Positions 52,600-64,000 of a stretch of DNA of 64,000 nt are shown here, one piece after another. Numbering within the stretch: the first letter of the stretch is position 1; the number at the start of each line of letters is the position of its first letter. This DNA is from Liolophura sinensis. Lineage: Eukaryota; Mollusca; Polyplacophora; Chitonida; Chitonidae. Both the position numbers and the translations under genes were made by a program. The notes beneath the pieces were generated by a model. That model saw nothing but the letters and a program-made list of their open reading frames with translations, was not told the DNA's origin and did no database searches. Location of the stretch: contig NC_088300.1 in NCBI RefSeq assembly GCF_032854445.1, positions 46,369,682 to 46,433,681 of the forward strand, in the 5' to 3' direction.

Positions 52600-55500
52600 T
52601 TATCTCCTTTTCAACTTCTTCTTTGCCAGCTTCTTTCTTCGCAGTTCCTCTTCCTCTCTGCGTATATCCTCCAAATCCTCAAGTTTACCAAGACGTGTAC
52701 TGCAAACACACAAGACATGCTGATGTAGTAATACATGTACATACCGTGTAATAACACTGAACATATTGATATGACAACAACCCAGTACTATACAGACACA
52801 CTGCAAACACACAAGACATGCTGATGTAGTAATACATGTACATACCATGTAATAACACCGAACATATTGATATGACAACAACCCAGTACCATACAGACAC
52901 ACTGCAAACACACAAGACATGCTGATGTAGTAATACATGTACATACCGTGTAATAACACCGCACATATTGATATGACAACAACCCAGTACCGTACAGCCA
53001 CAAGACATTAATGTACAAATTCAGCAAAGAGCCTATAAATGTACTTTACTATTCAACCCAAGCCTGTGGATAAAATTAGAGAAAACATGTACGATATCAA
53101 AACACCAGGCTAGAGTGCCTGTACGTATATATTTACTTATTTGGTGTCTCACACTCTGTTCAAGAATATTTGACTTTAATACGCACCAGTGGCCAGCCTA
53201 TGGCGACTGCAATCCAGGCAGAGCCCAGAGGAAACCCATAACTATCCACAGGTTCCTGGGAGACCTTCCCATGTACAACAGGAGACTTAAACCTTCTTCT
53301 CTGCAGTCATTGTTAGGTTTCTGAGTCAATGCGCTGCGATAGCAGACAATCACTTGTGTACCTAGTGTACGCTTCAATATCAAGCAACAACAGTGTCCCT
53401 AGCCTGCACATGACTGTATGAATACAGTGTCTCGAGTATACTGATTACTTATGGTCTAATAGCCAACTTTTCATGAGATCACTCACCTTCTAGCCTCCTC
53501 TTTCATCTGCTGAGCAAAACTCGCCTCCATGCCATCATCACGGTCATCAAAGTTACGGAACCTAAAAGTAAGAAAACATCAGTGTGAGTGAGTGAGTGAG
53601 TGCTTGGGGCTTAGTGTCGTGCTCAACATTTTTTCAGTCATATGACAACGAAGGAATCCTTGTGTATGTGATGTACCTCCTTGTTGCCAGACAGATTTCC
53701 ATTGCTTTTTTATTTAGTGCTGCTTCACTGAGACGACTTACCGAAGGCAAGTAAGCCGCCTCGCCTGAGCCATTATACTGATACGGGTCAACCAGTCGTT
53801 GCACTATCCCCTTCATGCTGAATGCCAAGCGAGTTACAAATTCTTCTTTTAAAGTCTTAGGTGTGACTCTGCCCAGGATTGATCCTGGATCTACCGTTCC
53901 TGAAGCGGATGCTCTACCAAATGTGCTATCCGGGCCGGTAACATCAGTGTGTATATGGCAACTTTCTAATATCACGTTTGTAGGACATACTATAGCTGAC
54001 GCAAACCCTTGTACAGTTCCTCTGTGTAGCTGTAAGACTAGTGATATATATCTGTTTATCTGTAACACTAGACACATAATCTTGATATAAATAGAGCTAA
54101 CTCTGTAGATGTTACATTTATTTATTTGATTGGTGTTTTACGCCATACTGAAGAGTATTTCACTTATACGACGGCGGCCAGCATTATGGTAGGTGGAAAC
54201 CGGGAACAGCCTGCGGGAAACCCACGACCATCTGCAGGTTGCTGCAAGACCTTCCCACGTACGGCCGGAGAGGAAGCGAGCATGAGCTGGACTTGAACTC
54301 ACAGCGACCGCATAGGTGAGAGACTCCTGGGTCATTATGCTGCGCTAGCGGGCTAACCAACTGAGCCACGGAGGCCCCCTGTAGATATACCCATCAATGT
54401 ATATCTGTAACACTAGACATCCCTATCTGTGTAAACTTTAACACTAGAGATAAGACCGTACATGTACAGTATCTGTATAAACCTTAACATTGGATATATA
54501 TTGTAAATATCTATGTAGCTGTAGCACCAGACATGCCTATCTGTGTAGCTGTAACACTAGGTATACATATCAGTGTAGCTGTAACACTAGACATACCCAT
54601 CAGTGTAGCTGTAACACTAGTCATATCTATGTAGCTGTAACACTAGACATTATACCTATATCTTTGTAGCTGTAACACTAGACATACATATCTGTATAGC
54701 TGTAATAGCAGGCATACCTATCTGTGTAGCTGTAACCTTAGACATACCTATGCATGTAGCTGTTGCACTAGACATTCCTATCTGTGTAGCTTTAACACTA
54801 AACACACTTATCTGTGTAGGTGTAACACTAGGCATACCTATCCGTGTAGCAGTACCACTAGATATACATGTACTTCTCTGTGTAGGTGTAACACTAGGCA
54901 TACCTATCCGTGTAGCAGTACCACTAGATATACATGTACTTATCTGTGTAGCTGTACCACTAGACATACATGTACCTATGTGAGTAGCTGTAACACTAGA
55001 CATACCTACTGTATCTGTGTAGCTGTACCACTAGACATATCTATCTGTGTAGCTGTACCACTAGACATACCTACTGTATCTGTGTAGCTGTACCACTAGA
55101 CATATCTATCTGTTTAGCAGTACCATTAGATATACATGTACCTATCTGTGTAGCTGTACCACTAGATATACATGTACCTATCTGTATAGCACCAGACATA
55201 CCTATCTGTGTAGCTGTAACCAAACAGGTCTCTCAAGTGTTTGCGATAGTCATCCTCATCTTCTTTGCCATCATCAATAAAATCATCATCAATAAAATCA
55301 TCTTCCTCATCAGAGTAATCCTCATCCTCTTCCTCTTCCTCTGTAATCCTACGCTTAACTGTAACACAATAAATATTAATAGTCAGACCTGGTACATTTC
55401 TAGAAAGTAATTAGTAACTGGTTTTCTTAAGGATATGGACACAAAGTTAACTGGTAAACTGACCAAAGATAAAATTAAAAATTATACTGCTTCATACAAA

Positions 55501-58500
55501 TTTCACATCAGAAACACTAAACTGAACAAGTTTTTGAAAAAGCCTTCAAAAAGTCACCCATTGCTGTCCATGTTACCACCTACTTTTTGATATATTTATG
55601 TAAAGCCATAGTCATTTTTTCTGATGGGACTAGAATATTCACCTGTCTGCTTATTGCTGTTTTTCTTGAGTATAATTTTCAACTGTATACCTCTATTGCT
55701 AATTAGTTACATTGTGGAAAATGCAGCCTCAGTTCATTTGCAACATGGTGTATTACATGCTGTTAATTTCCTACACTAGATGGAAAACACACACATATTC
55801 AGCATTTACAGTATTATAACAAAAAGTCACTAATGTTTTGTACTCTGACTTGCCTCACAAGTCGAGACAGCAAGCATAATTCACTGTGAACCTTTGAATA
55901 ACGCAGCTTAAGATTACAGTATTACCCTAATTCCTCAACCTTTTGGCATATAACAGAGCAGCTATCACTGCCATTTATGCACATTTATAATCAGGTGTTG
56001 AAGACAACACTACACTGGTTGGATTGGCCAATTTCAGGGCTTCATAAAGTATAAATTTATCAGTCTAAGCAAAATAATACCTTCAGAATATGCTTAAATA
56101 AACACCTTACAAACATGCAAAATGCTGAAGAATTACAGTCAAAGAAGAAAAATGTACAGGTCATCCATTTCAAATCCATTACAGGTTTCTGCATGAGGAC
56201 AACTCACTTCATGTATCTTGTGCCCAGATTCTGACAACAATATCACAGATATCTTCTGTTCCATTGATTAGGTTAATGTAAAACAATATTCATGTAACTC
56301 CGAAAAAAAAGAAAGACTCATTCTGAATCAATATTTTGGCACTTTATTTGCCTATCAACAGGAGAAAATCATTGTGTGGCTTTGTCTCCATACCTGTACA
56401 AATATCTGTAACGTTCACCACGAAATTTAGTTTTCCTGATGAAAGCAAATAAAGTGTCGAAATATTGGGTCAAAATGAGCCTTTCATTCTTCAGAGTTAC
56501 ACTGCAAGTGTATAATGTTACAGATGCTGTCTTTATTAATACCATGCACATAGCAATCACTTCAAATATCTGGTTTATATTACATCATCAAAGTATCAGT
56601 ATACTGACCTGGTGTATGACATCAACACAGTAAAGTGTGGAGACAAGAAATGGGAAGTGTGTACACAAGGGAGGTAAGCAATGATGGACAAATATACAAG
56701 GGAGATAAGCAACATCAAGAGACTGGACAGTCTTGGTTCAACTGCCAGCCTAGTGATAATGCCTGTGGATGTCATGTGTTTATGTAATGATTATAAATTG
56801 AATGAAAAGTACATAAAAAAACCCAAACTTGTTCATTGTTGTTAATAAGCCATTCAAAAATTCAAATCATTACCTGGTCTCCTTTCCTGAATTTGGCTAT
56901 AAATTCTGTCAAATGGGTTCTGTGGTTGTTCTTTCTTTGCTGGCCCACACACCAAAACGTTCTCATGAGTACTAGAGTACCGTGACGCTGTTGATGGTTC
57001 CTTCCTTCCTCCAGATGATATAGCTTTAGGGCGAGCTCTGTCAGGCAGAGAAGGCACTTTAGGTCGCTGCAAAGTAGAGTCAGATTTAGTCCTTGGCAAT
57101 GCAGACTTTTCCTTTCCAGACTTTGGTTGATCTTTTCCTGGTGGCTTAACAGCAGGTAAAGGTGGGCCCAATCCACTGCCTGCACTTTTAGTCCGGTTGT
57201 GAAACTTTTCTTTGAGATTAATTTTCGATTTTATGCTAGATGAGTTTTCAAGCCCTTTACTGTGAACATCATTTAATCGTGACACTTTTGAATTCGAATC
57301 CACTTGACTGTTGTTCATGTTCAACTTGCGTTTTATGCCTTCAGTTTTCAACTTTGCCTTATCCATCTCAGACTTGTTTTTCATAGCTGTGCTTATACTT
57401 AGTCCCGCTTTCCCCAATTTGTTGTTGTCAATGGCTGGTTTTCCATGTTTATGCACAAGCTTGGCCAGTTCCTCAGGGGAAGTATTAGACTTTCCATATT
57501 TTAACCAGTCTTTATAGGACTTACTATTTATTCTCGACAACCTATCTTTCTCCTCTTGCGTCATCATATTTTCTTCCTCCTTTTTGACCGGTTTTACCAG
57601 TACTTCTACTTTCACCGGCTCTTTGCGCTTTTGTTCAGCCAGCTTAAGCAGGTCTTCAAACCCCATGGGTGGAGGCATGGGCCGTGGTTTAGGTTTTGGT
57701 TTCCCCTCAGAATTAGACTTACCTACCTGGTGTTGATTGGCGGCCTTAGCCAGGGCTTTCCCTGTGAGAGAGGATGTATTCTGACCATTGTTTATCTGAG
57801 CACCTGATTTAGAGGAGATCTTCGATGATGATGATGTCTGTGACCCTGATTTGGAAGAATGTGATGATTTAGACGATGAATTTGATGATCTTGATGATGA
57901 GGTCGATGACCTGGAGGAATGCCTGTCATCAGATTTCCCAGAAGATGATTTGAGTGTAATATCCGTGGTAGACTTGCAACGTTTTGATGAAGGCACATCT
58001 TGCTGTTTGTGGTGTTTGTCTGATGAATCTGTTGATAGACGTCGACTGTCCTCTTCTCTCTTCACTGGAGTCACAGGCGGTCGATTGAATGCTGGGTTGT
58101 GGGCCACTCTTTTCTTGCTACTTGATTTTACAAAATCCTCCTTATGAATCACTACTTCTTCCTCACAAACATTCTCCAAGGGAGCACTACTAGAGCTACG
58201 GGAGGTGTCCTTATGGATGCCATTGGAATCTCCCTTGGACGAGGCCTTAGGGATCCGGAATCTCTTTGCTTTCTCTTCCTCTTTCTGTCTCTGTATCTCT
58301 GCTTGTGCTAAAGAGAAAACAATAAAACAATTTTATTCAAACCTTAGGTGAATAATGTTAGCAAACACAACATCAGCCACAAGACCATCAAAGGTAATGC
58401 TTTACAAACATAAAAAAATGTGTGTGTAAAGGATACATGAAAAGGAGTTCTAAAACAAAGATTATGATTCAAATGAAGCCAAATGAAGAAAATTACACCC

Positions 58501-60754
58501 AAGAAATTTTTTTTTCAAATTTTGATCTTTGGCTTTTTTATACCTGTTCATTACTCCTCTGTATTATGCATATTTTCCATCAATGGTCAGTTTTTTTTGG
58601 ACATTACATCCTCGTCAATCTTTCTTAGAGCACGATGAACACCCTGGAAGTGCCCTAAGCTTATTTAACTGATCAGTCGCTGCCATTTTGTTTCTCGGTG
58701 AGATTTTCTTCAAGGACACAACACAATCATTCATGGATATTTCCCCTTCTTCAGAGGTGGTATGTTATGTCGTTCTTAGCTGTTCCAAAAAGAGTGGGAT
58801 AGTTTCAGGCGACAGATCCTTCAGATTTCCATGTGATGTGTCATTTCGAGAGGAATGGTCAAGGAAAGCAAAGCGATTCAACATTTCCCCCAAATGATTG
58901 GATCAGAATGCTCTTAGCTGTCACTGTCAAACTCTTAGTTCAAACTGATACCATTGTACACTGAATGACGTCTTCCATGTTGAATAAATTTACATTGGTC
59001 TCCGTTCACTTAGATAGACTGTACCTGATTTGTTTGTCGGTTGGCTGCTAGTCATATATATACGCACATTTGTTTATTTATGTGATTGGTGTTTTACACT
59101 TACATGTATATACACTATAGACAAGCTGACATACACTGCATGGGTTCACCTCTAGTGCACTCTCCTTTATTCAGTCTGTTCCACACCCCCATTCGGTCTG
59201 TGCAATCACAGAGTGCTTTTTAACAGGGATCATCACTGACGTCACCACTACAAGCTACTTAATTTCCGGACTGGCCACTGCGGTCTTAGGAAAATTATAC
59301 TCTGAAGCCATTTTTACCCCTCAAAACAGAGGTTGAAAGATTTTTGTGTACAGCACTGTTGTATGTTATTACACGTTCTAAACTGCATGCTTAGAAATCA
59401 AAATGTTTTATGTATCCTTTAACCAAAAGTTTTTTCTTCAACAACCAGTTTATAGTACAACAAGGTGAAACATTAGGCTAGCAAATATTTCACACAATCT
59501 GTGCATGTTGGTACCCACAGGAATGGGTTAAATATGGAAAGTAAAGTTGGCAAAATCTTTCATTATTTTTTTTTTACACTTCTCACCTTTCTTCCATTTT
59601 TCAAGTTCTTTCTCTTTAATTAATTTCTTAACAGTTTCTGATTTCCTCTCTTTTGGCTTCTGCTCCTTTTTAGGAGCAGAAAACTTTGTGTTAAGGCCAC
59701 GCAAGTCCTGTTTCTGAAAAACACAAAAAATCATTTCAGAAAACTGCATGTACATGCAGCATACAGACAAGGAGAAAAATGAAAATCATTCTTTGCATTT
59801 TACTGTATTGACTGTTTTGTGTTTTCTTTGGTATTCACACATCTCTCTCAACGTTATTAAGTTATTTCATAATAGTGTCTCGGTGGTTGTTGGTCTGTCT
59901 AAATATGGACTTATTTTCAATCCAGTGCTGTATTACTGGAATGCCCGTACTGGTACCTCAAAACACCACATAGAAAGCTTTACTCTGTCACAGTGTACTG
60001 ACAAATACTTGGCCTAAGTAAATACTTGCCCTAAATAAGTTATGCTTTATTTTAAGTTCAGTGCAGTTCGGGTGAGGCTACGCCGTATGGTGTTTCCAAC
60101 CTTTCCTTTTCATAAGGTCTAGGGTATAGTTTATAGAGGAGATCTTAGATGATGATGATGACTGTGACCCTGATTTGGAAGAATGTGGTATAAGCACATA
60201 CAGGTGATATGCTGATTTGAAACGAGAGTCTGTGGTAGTCGAAATTCAGCCAAAACTGAAACATATGTCAGCACTTATAATCCACTCCCTGTAATATGTA
60301 AACAGCTAAAGGAGTATTGTTTAACACAGAATAGCTGAACGCAGTGTAACAGTAACAATACATTATCAACAAGTAAACATACACAGTTTTGCCATCGTTG
60401 GTACAGACATTATTTTGTATTTAGATTTACTGTGTAACTATTTAACAAATGTTAATATAATGGCTCGGCCACTATGTTTCCCTTCGAGTCATTCGAACAT
60501 CTCGTCGTCCCACAATGTGATTTTAGTACTACAATGAGGTTATCCACATGCAATTTATTAGGATTTTCCCAGGTCTAAGTAAATATAAACAAAAAAAATC
60601 CCAAACAACAGGGCCAGTCGGAAAAACTTTGTGATTGACGTGGATGTGGAGGGTCGACATGACAAATGAAAACAAGTCTCACACGGAAGGATACCTTATT
60701 TTCTGCGACCTTCTGCTTCTGTTGTGCGATAGACAATAATGAATGGAAATCCAT
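52600..60754 (-). CDS. SPTY2D1: SPT2 homologue (histone H3-H4 chaperone / chromatin protein), 6 exons
   Basis: Exons in transcript order are 60754-60695, 59713-59587, 58307-56874, 55358-55202, 53561-53487 and 52699-52600. All junctions are GT/AG with phases 0, 1, 1, 2 and 2; 1953 nt give 650 aa (human 685). Seen: MDFHSLLSIAQ start, a charged helical region, a long Ser/Lys/Pro-rich low-complexity middle with a poly-Ser tract, the conserved PPPMGFEDLLKLAEQKR (human PPPMNFTDLLRLAEKK), and an acidic stretch. The C-terminal SPT2 domain follows, with YRKHLRDLFG, QQMKEEAR, LEDLEDIRREEEELRRKK and KKKLKRR. SPT2 proteins bind H3-H4 and DNA through this C-terminus and act with transcription and nucleosome recycling in the nucleus. 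Exon 4 is taken to 55202, which restores both the phase and the family sequence. Introns 4 and 5 carry minisatellites that touch exon edges. Confidence 0.94.
52699..53000. repeat. 101-bp minisatellite, three copies, touching the SPTY2D1 exon 6 acceptor
   Basis: Copies start at 52699, 52800 and 52901 and are nearly identical. On the transcript strand each ends gtcttgtgtgtttgcag, the real acceptor before exon 6, so two exact decoy acceptors lie 101 and 202 bases upstream of the true one. Confidence 0.93.
53130..53293 (-). repeat. SINE family A, diverged, 5'-truncated
   Basis: SPTY2D1 intron 5. tatttggtgtctcacac, tcaagaatatttgacttt, aatccaggcagagcccagag and gggagaccttcccatgtaca. Confidence 0.65.
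53587..53939 (-). mobile_element. SINE family B, full length, with 12-bp target-site duplication
   Basis: Antisense tail gagtgagtgcttggggctta and ttttcagtcatatgacaacg on the left; antisense tRNA-like head gcggatgctctaccaaatgt on the right. aacatcagtgtg flanks it at 53575-53586 and 53940-53951. In SPTY2D1 intron 4, in the sense direction of the gene. Confidence 0.92.
54010..55220. repeat. 30-bp minisatellite running into SPTY2D1 exon 4 (about 25 units)
   Basis: Unit tatctgtgtagctgtaacac plus tagacatacc, with many variants. It is split by a SINE at 54111-54378. The last unit enters exon 4: the final 20 coding bases (55202-55221) and the real donor (gtatgt on the minus strand, 55196-55201) are part of the repeat. 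Several other units keep the same ATAG|GTATG donor. Confidence 0.9.
54111..54378 (-). mobile_element. SINE family A, full length, inserted in the 30-bp minisatellite
   Basis: Antisense tail tatttgattggtgttttacg, complete body, antisense head gctaaccaactgagccacgg then aggcccc. ctgtagat at 54103-54110 and 54379-54386 gives an 8-bp duplication. The array continues on both sides, so the array is older than this insertion. Confidence 0.9.
55927..56000. repeat. possible fragment of dispersed repeat C (5' end)
   Basis: accctaattcctcaacctttt resembles accctaattcttcgaccttt at 12724. The rest is too diverged to be sure. Confidence 0.3.
59068..59100 (-). repeat. SINE family A tail remnant
   Basis: gtttatttatgtgattggtg followed by ttttacac is the antisense 3' end only. 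In SPTY2D1 intron 2. Confidence 0.45.
60131..60188. repeat. copy of part of SPTY2D1 exon 3 inside intron 1
   Basis: tagaggagatctt, gatgatgatgat, then ctgtgaccctgatttggaag and aatgtg repeat 57809-57865 of exon 3 in the same orientation, with only two or three differences in about 57 bp. Confidence 0.8.
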
Positions 60755-63700
60755 TTTATCCACAGGGGGACTGCTAACCACTTCCCGGGTAGTCAAAGCT
60801 ACGGTGTGTGAAATAACACACTACAGCATTTTCTTTTTCACAACAGAGTCAGCAGCCATCCTCTCTATTTGACGTGTTGTCGTTCCTCGCAAAAATCGCC
60901 CTCTGGTGGATTTGCTAATCTCCTGACAGTGTTAATATTTTTCTGAGACAGCTCGAAATTATCAACCCAGATATTTACACGGACAATCTGTTCCTGGAAT
61001 CACATTTGAAGACAAATTACAACTAGAAATCTCAAACAAACATATTTTTAAATTCTATTTAATTTACGAGATTATGAAAAATCACACTACTTTGTCATTG
61101 CGCAACAACAACATGAATCCACTTTTCGTTTCAGTGCCATATTTTAATGTTTTACGAAGTCAACATTTTTTCACCTGTAAGCAGTGCGCACTAGTAGACA
61201 CAGGGGAGGTAACAACGGTCCACGCACTTGGCTAAAAGCAGAAGATCACTGTCACAGTTCATAACAGGAATGGGGAAACCATCACGTCTATACCTGTGTG
61301 TATTTGTGACAAACAAAAAAAAAAAAAATCCTAAAACCCCTGCATTACTGCTTTAGCTAGAATATCTAATTTACTTTAAAGATGTATATCACTTCGGTTT
61401 TAAGCTTTAGCGACTTAAATTATATTTGCCTGGCTTCCACAGGGCATATACTGGCTTTTGCAGCACACTAGTGCTTGGGAAAATGAGTAATCGGAGAGAA
61501 CATGTGTGATTATAAACAGAAGTTTGGGTAATGGGTTTTTCTACTATAGGCCTACCCGGTATTGATCGAGTAGGCTTATAACCTGGCTGACACTGACAGT
61601 AGTATAAGTTTTTCCACTCCAAAATAATTCAAGAAAACCGATCAACACCTGTAGGTAAATGTGTTTTGTTTCACTGAAAGCTGTTTATTCATACACAGAA
61701 ATAAAACGGTGGTTTTCTGGCAGATGTGGTCATACGGAGAACAGGTATTTATTAGTATTCTTTATGGACCTGTGAGTTCCATTAACAGGTTTAGGCCTAC
61801 ATCCACCAGGTAAACAGGATTTTTGTTACATAAATCTTTTCGTAGTGATTATAATATTGTTAAATGAAAAAATTGACTAGGGAGTTAACATCCAATGCAT
61901 CCATCTGTTTGTTAAATGCAAGTTACAGGTCTGTAGGCCTACACAATTAAGTAATAAACTGTTTTCTTCAGTTATATAGGCCCATATATCAGAAGACCAG
62001 CAAGCATTTATGAACTTGTTCGATTTTGTCACTGTAACGGATCTTATAGCTATGTCAAATTCAACTCCCTTTAGTTTAACATCAGCTGAATTTGATGTAG
62101 GATTTATGCTCAGAAAATAAAGATGCACATTTACTGGGTTTTTTTTTTCTTCTCTAAGACGTGGAGAAACCACTGGGTATTTAATATACCATATTCAATC
62201 TTTTTACTCATCCATGCCGGGTATAAAGGTATACACTGAGGACATGTTGCACTTCGTAGTACTTGTTACGGTACTTCACACAATTGATCAAGTTGATACA
62301 GCGATCGTCATTTCGGACGGTGATAAGTGGCTGTTATCTCCCCTTCATTATGACAATAACGATCGTATACAAGACACATTTCCTCCCATTGTATCCACTA
62401 GAAAACAAGCCACCCTTGTTTGTCGCTGCTCTATGCATTTTGGGTTTATGCATGATTTTATTAAATGAATAAGCGCTTAAATGCTTAAGCGCTTAATTCG
62501 TTTTACAAGATTCGCCGTCATCGCTGTGTTGAATAATTAAAGAAAACACAGCAACACTGGGGTTATGTAAAGCGCTTTGTTTGTGACATACATGTATATA
62601 GTCAAAATATAGTTGATATGTCCATATTACACGTCAAGGGGTCCGTGCATGGTTTACGAATATAAATATCATTTAATAATTAATAAACTTGGTGATATGA
62701 TGGAATTATAGTGTACTGGCCTTATTCATGGTAAAGTGTATTGTTATTAACATTTTCAGCTTAACCATGAGTATCGACCGATTTAGATTGTATTGACTTG
62801 TACTAACATTTGCTTTCTGTTGAATATTCGCATCGCAACACTTTAATAGTAACCATCAAGGACCCATTTTATAATGCTGTCAGTCTATTCAGTCTTTTAA
62901 AGATAGAATTTGCTTCTGGAATGACATGACATTACATGTATAGATGTATTGACAGTGCTCTCGTTGGATCTGTAATTTAAGGTGTTGTCCAAATGATGCG
63001 GATCACAAGCTCTTTACCTTTTAGGTCTCATGCTCGTGTCCGTACAACTTCAGCCGCAACTTCACATTCTTTTGGCCTTGTACCTGACGAAGGGCTGTAG
63101 TTTATCCGGGCTCTGCGCTGTTTCCCACTACCATATAGTTTTACAACGGAAAACAGAATTGAAGATTCATGTGTCTTACTATAGGTAGGCCTATGCGGGA
63201 GCCTATCCCTGATTTTGTTAATATACACATAGGCCTACGTAAGGTCTCGAAATTGAAAATTGTCCAGACTTAAAAGGGTATATTCCAGACTGGTTCATTT
63301 TGTTAAACTTTTCAGTTTTGCAAACTGAAAAATTGTATTTACATCATGACGTCTTGGTAACGAGAATAATGCTTTATGAAAAAAAGAAAAGAAACATACT
63401 ATCGGGGAAAGAAAAGACGGCTTAGAGGGTTTTATTTTGCAATAAATGGTGAATTAGCCGCTGGCCAAATATATTGGAAGTTTAACGTTACATAGTATTA
63501 CAGAGTTAAGCAACAATCAAATACATGGAGGTGTCACCTGTGGGTTTAAACATAGTTTGATTGAGCTTTCTTCCATCCATGTTACATATTAATTGTCTTT
63601 AAAAGTGTTTTATTTTCCTTTTCGGGTCTGCAGATGTTCACTAATAAGATAGTGAAGATAGAAAGAACCAAATAAACATATACCATCTAATGAAGGAAGC

Positions 63701-64000
63701 TGTTCCATCTGAATTCCTAGTGCTTCTCACGTCATCCTTTGACGTCGTGCTGGAATATGAGATTGGATGGGCGAAACAAAGAATTTCAAGCCACTGAACT
63801 TGTGTACTGTCTAAATGTTTTCTGAGCACATGTACACCGGAAAGTTTGATATTATGTGGAAAGATGTAAAAATTAAATATGTTCACACTAAGCTTTGGGT
63901 CGCTGTGTTGTAAAGGCGGGAATGAGTTTTAAAAGTTTCTTACTGACTTTGTATTGCATGATTTAAGTAATGAAACGTTTATATGTATAAAAGTTTGATG
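60755..64000. other. region upstream of SPTY2D1, no gene recognised
   Basis: The SPTY2D1 promoter must lie just above 60755. The rest is AT-rich with a poly-A run at about 61315, a taagcgctta palindrome pair near 62469-62495 and no supported ORF or SINE. Confidence 0.5.

Noticed and set aside
52703-53027. Three overlapping hydrophobic frames of 79-133 codons on the minus strand
   Set aside because: They read through the 101-bp array in all three frames. Only the exon 6 part (52600-52699) is real SPTY2D1.

Overview
This is a eukaryotic, animal nuclear window. It has GT-AG introns, low gene density, many microsatellites and minisatellites, and many copies of tRNA-derived SINEs. Intronless Toll-like receptors with two TIR domains, SINE heads derived from tRNA and a high frequency of acatgta-type words point to a lophotrochozoan, most likely a mollusc and possibly a brachiopod. 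That placement is an inference. I saw no retroviral, LTR or Polinton material and nothing prokaryotic.

I support seven protein genes, all apparently whole. (1) 1108-4221 (+): a three-exon Golgi sulfotransferase of the HNK-1/CHST8-14 type. (2) 11891-8372 (-): a four-exon secreted or luminal JmjC/cupin_8 oxygenase of 569 aa. (3) 13492-14226 (+): a single-exon protein with a signal peptide, death domain and membrane segment, resembling TMDD1, divergent from gene 2. (4) 18000-27899 (+): a twelve-exon RECQL (RecQ1) helicase of 723 aa. (5) 36207-32719 (-) and (6) 42428-45820 (+): two intronless twin-TIR Toll-like receptors arranged head to head, 6.2 kb apart. (7) 60754-52600 (-): a six-exon SPT2 histone-chaperone homologue (SPTY2D1) of 650 aa. 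Each spliced model was built from GT/AG boundaries. In each, the intron phases agree and the total length is a multiple of three.

The spaces between genes are full of repeats. There are two main SINE families, A and B, with several insertions framed by intact target-site duplications. There are also small fold-back (MITE-like) elements, at least three other dispersed repeats, and tandem arrays.

The most unusual signal concerns three intronic minisatellites, one in RECQL and two in SPTY2D1. Each starts exactly at an exon edge, and its unit contains the real splice site, so each array lays out a row of decoy donors or acceptors next to the true one. A fragment of SPTY2D1 exon 3 is also duplicated inside its own intron 1. 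The genes look like a random neighbourhood rather than a pathway. The exception is the divergent TLR pair, which looks like a local duplication in an innate-immunity family that is known to expand in bivalves.
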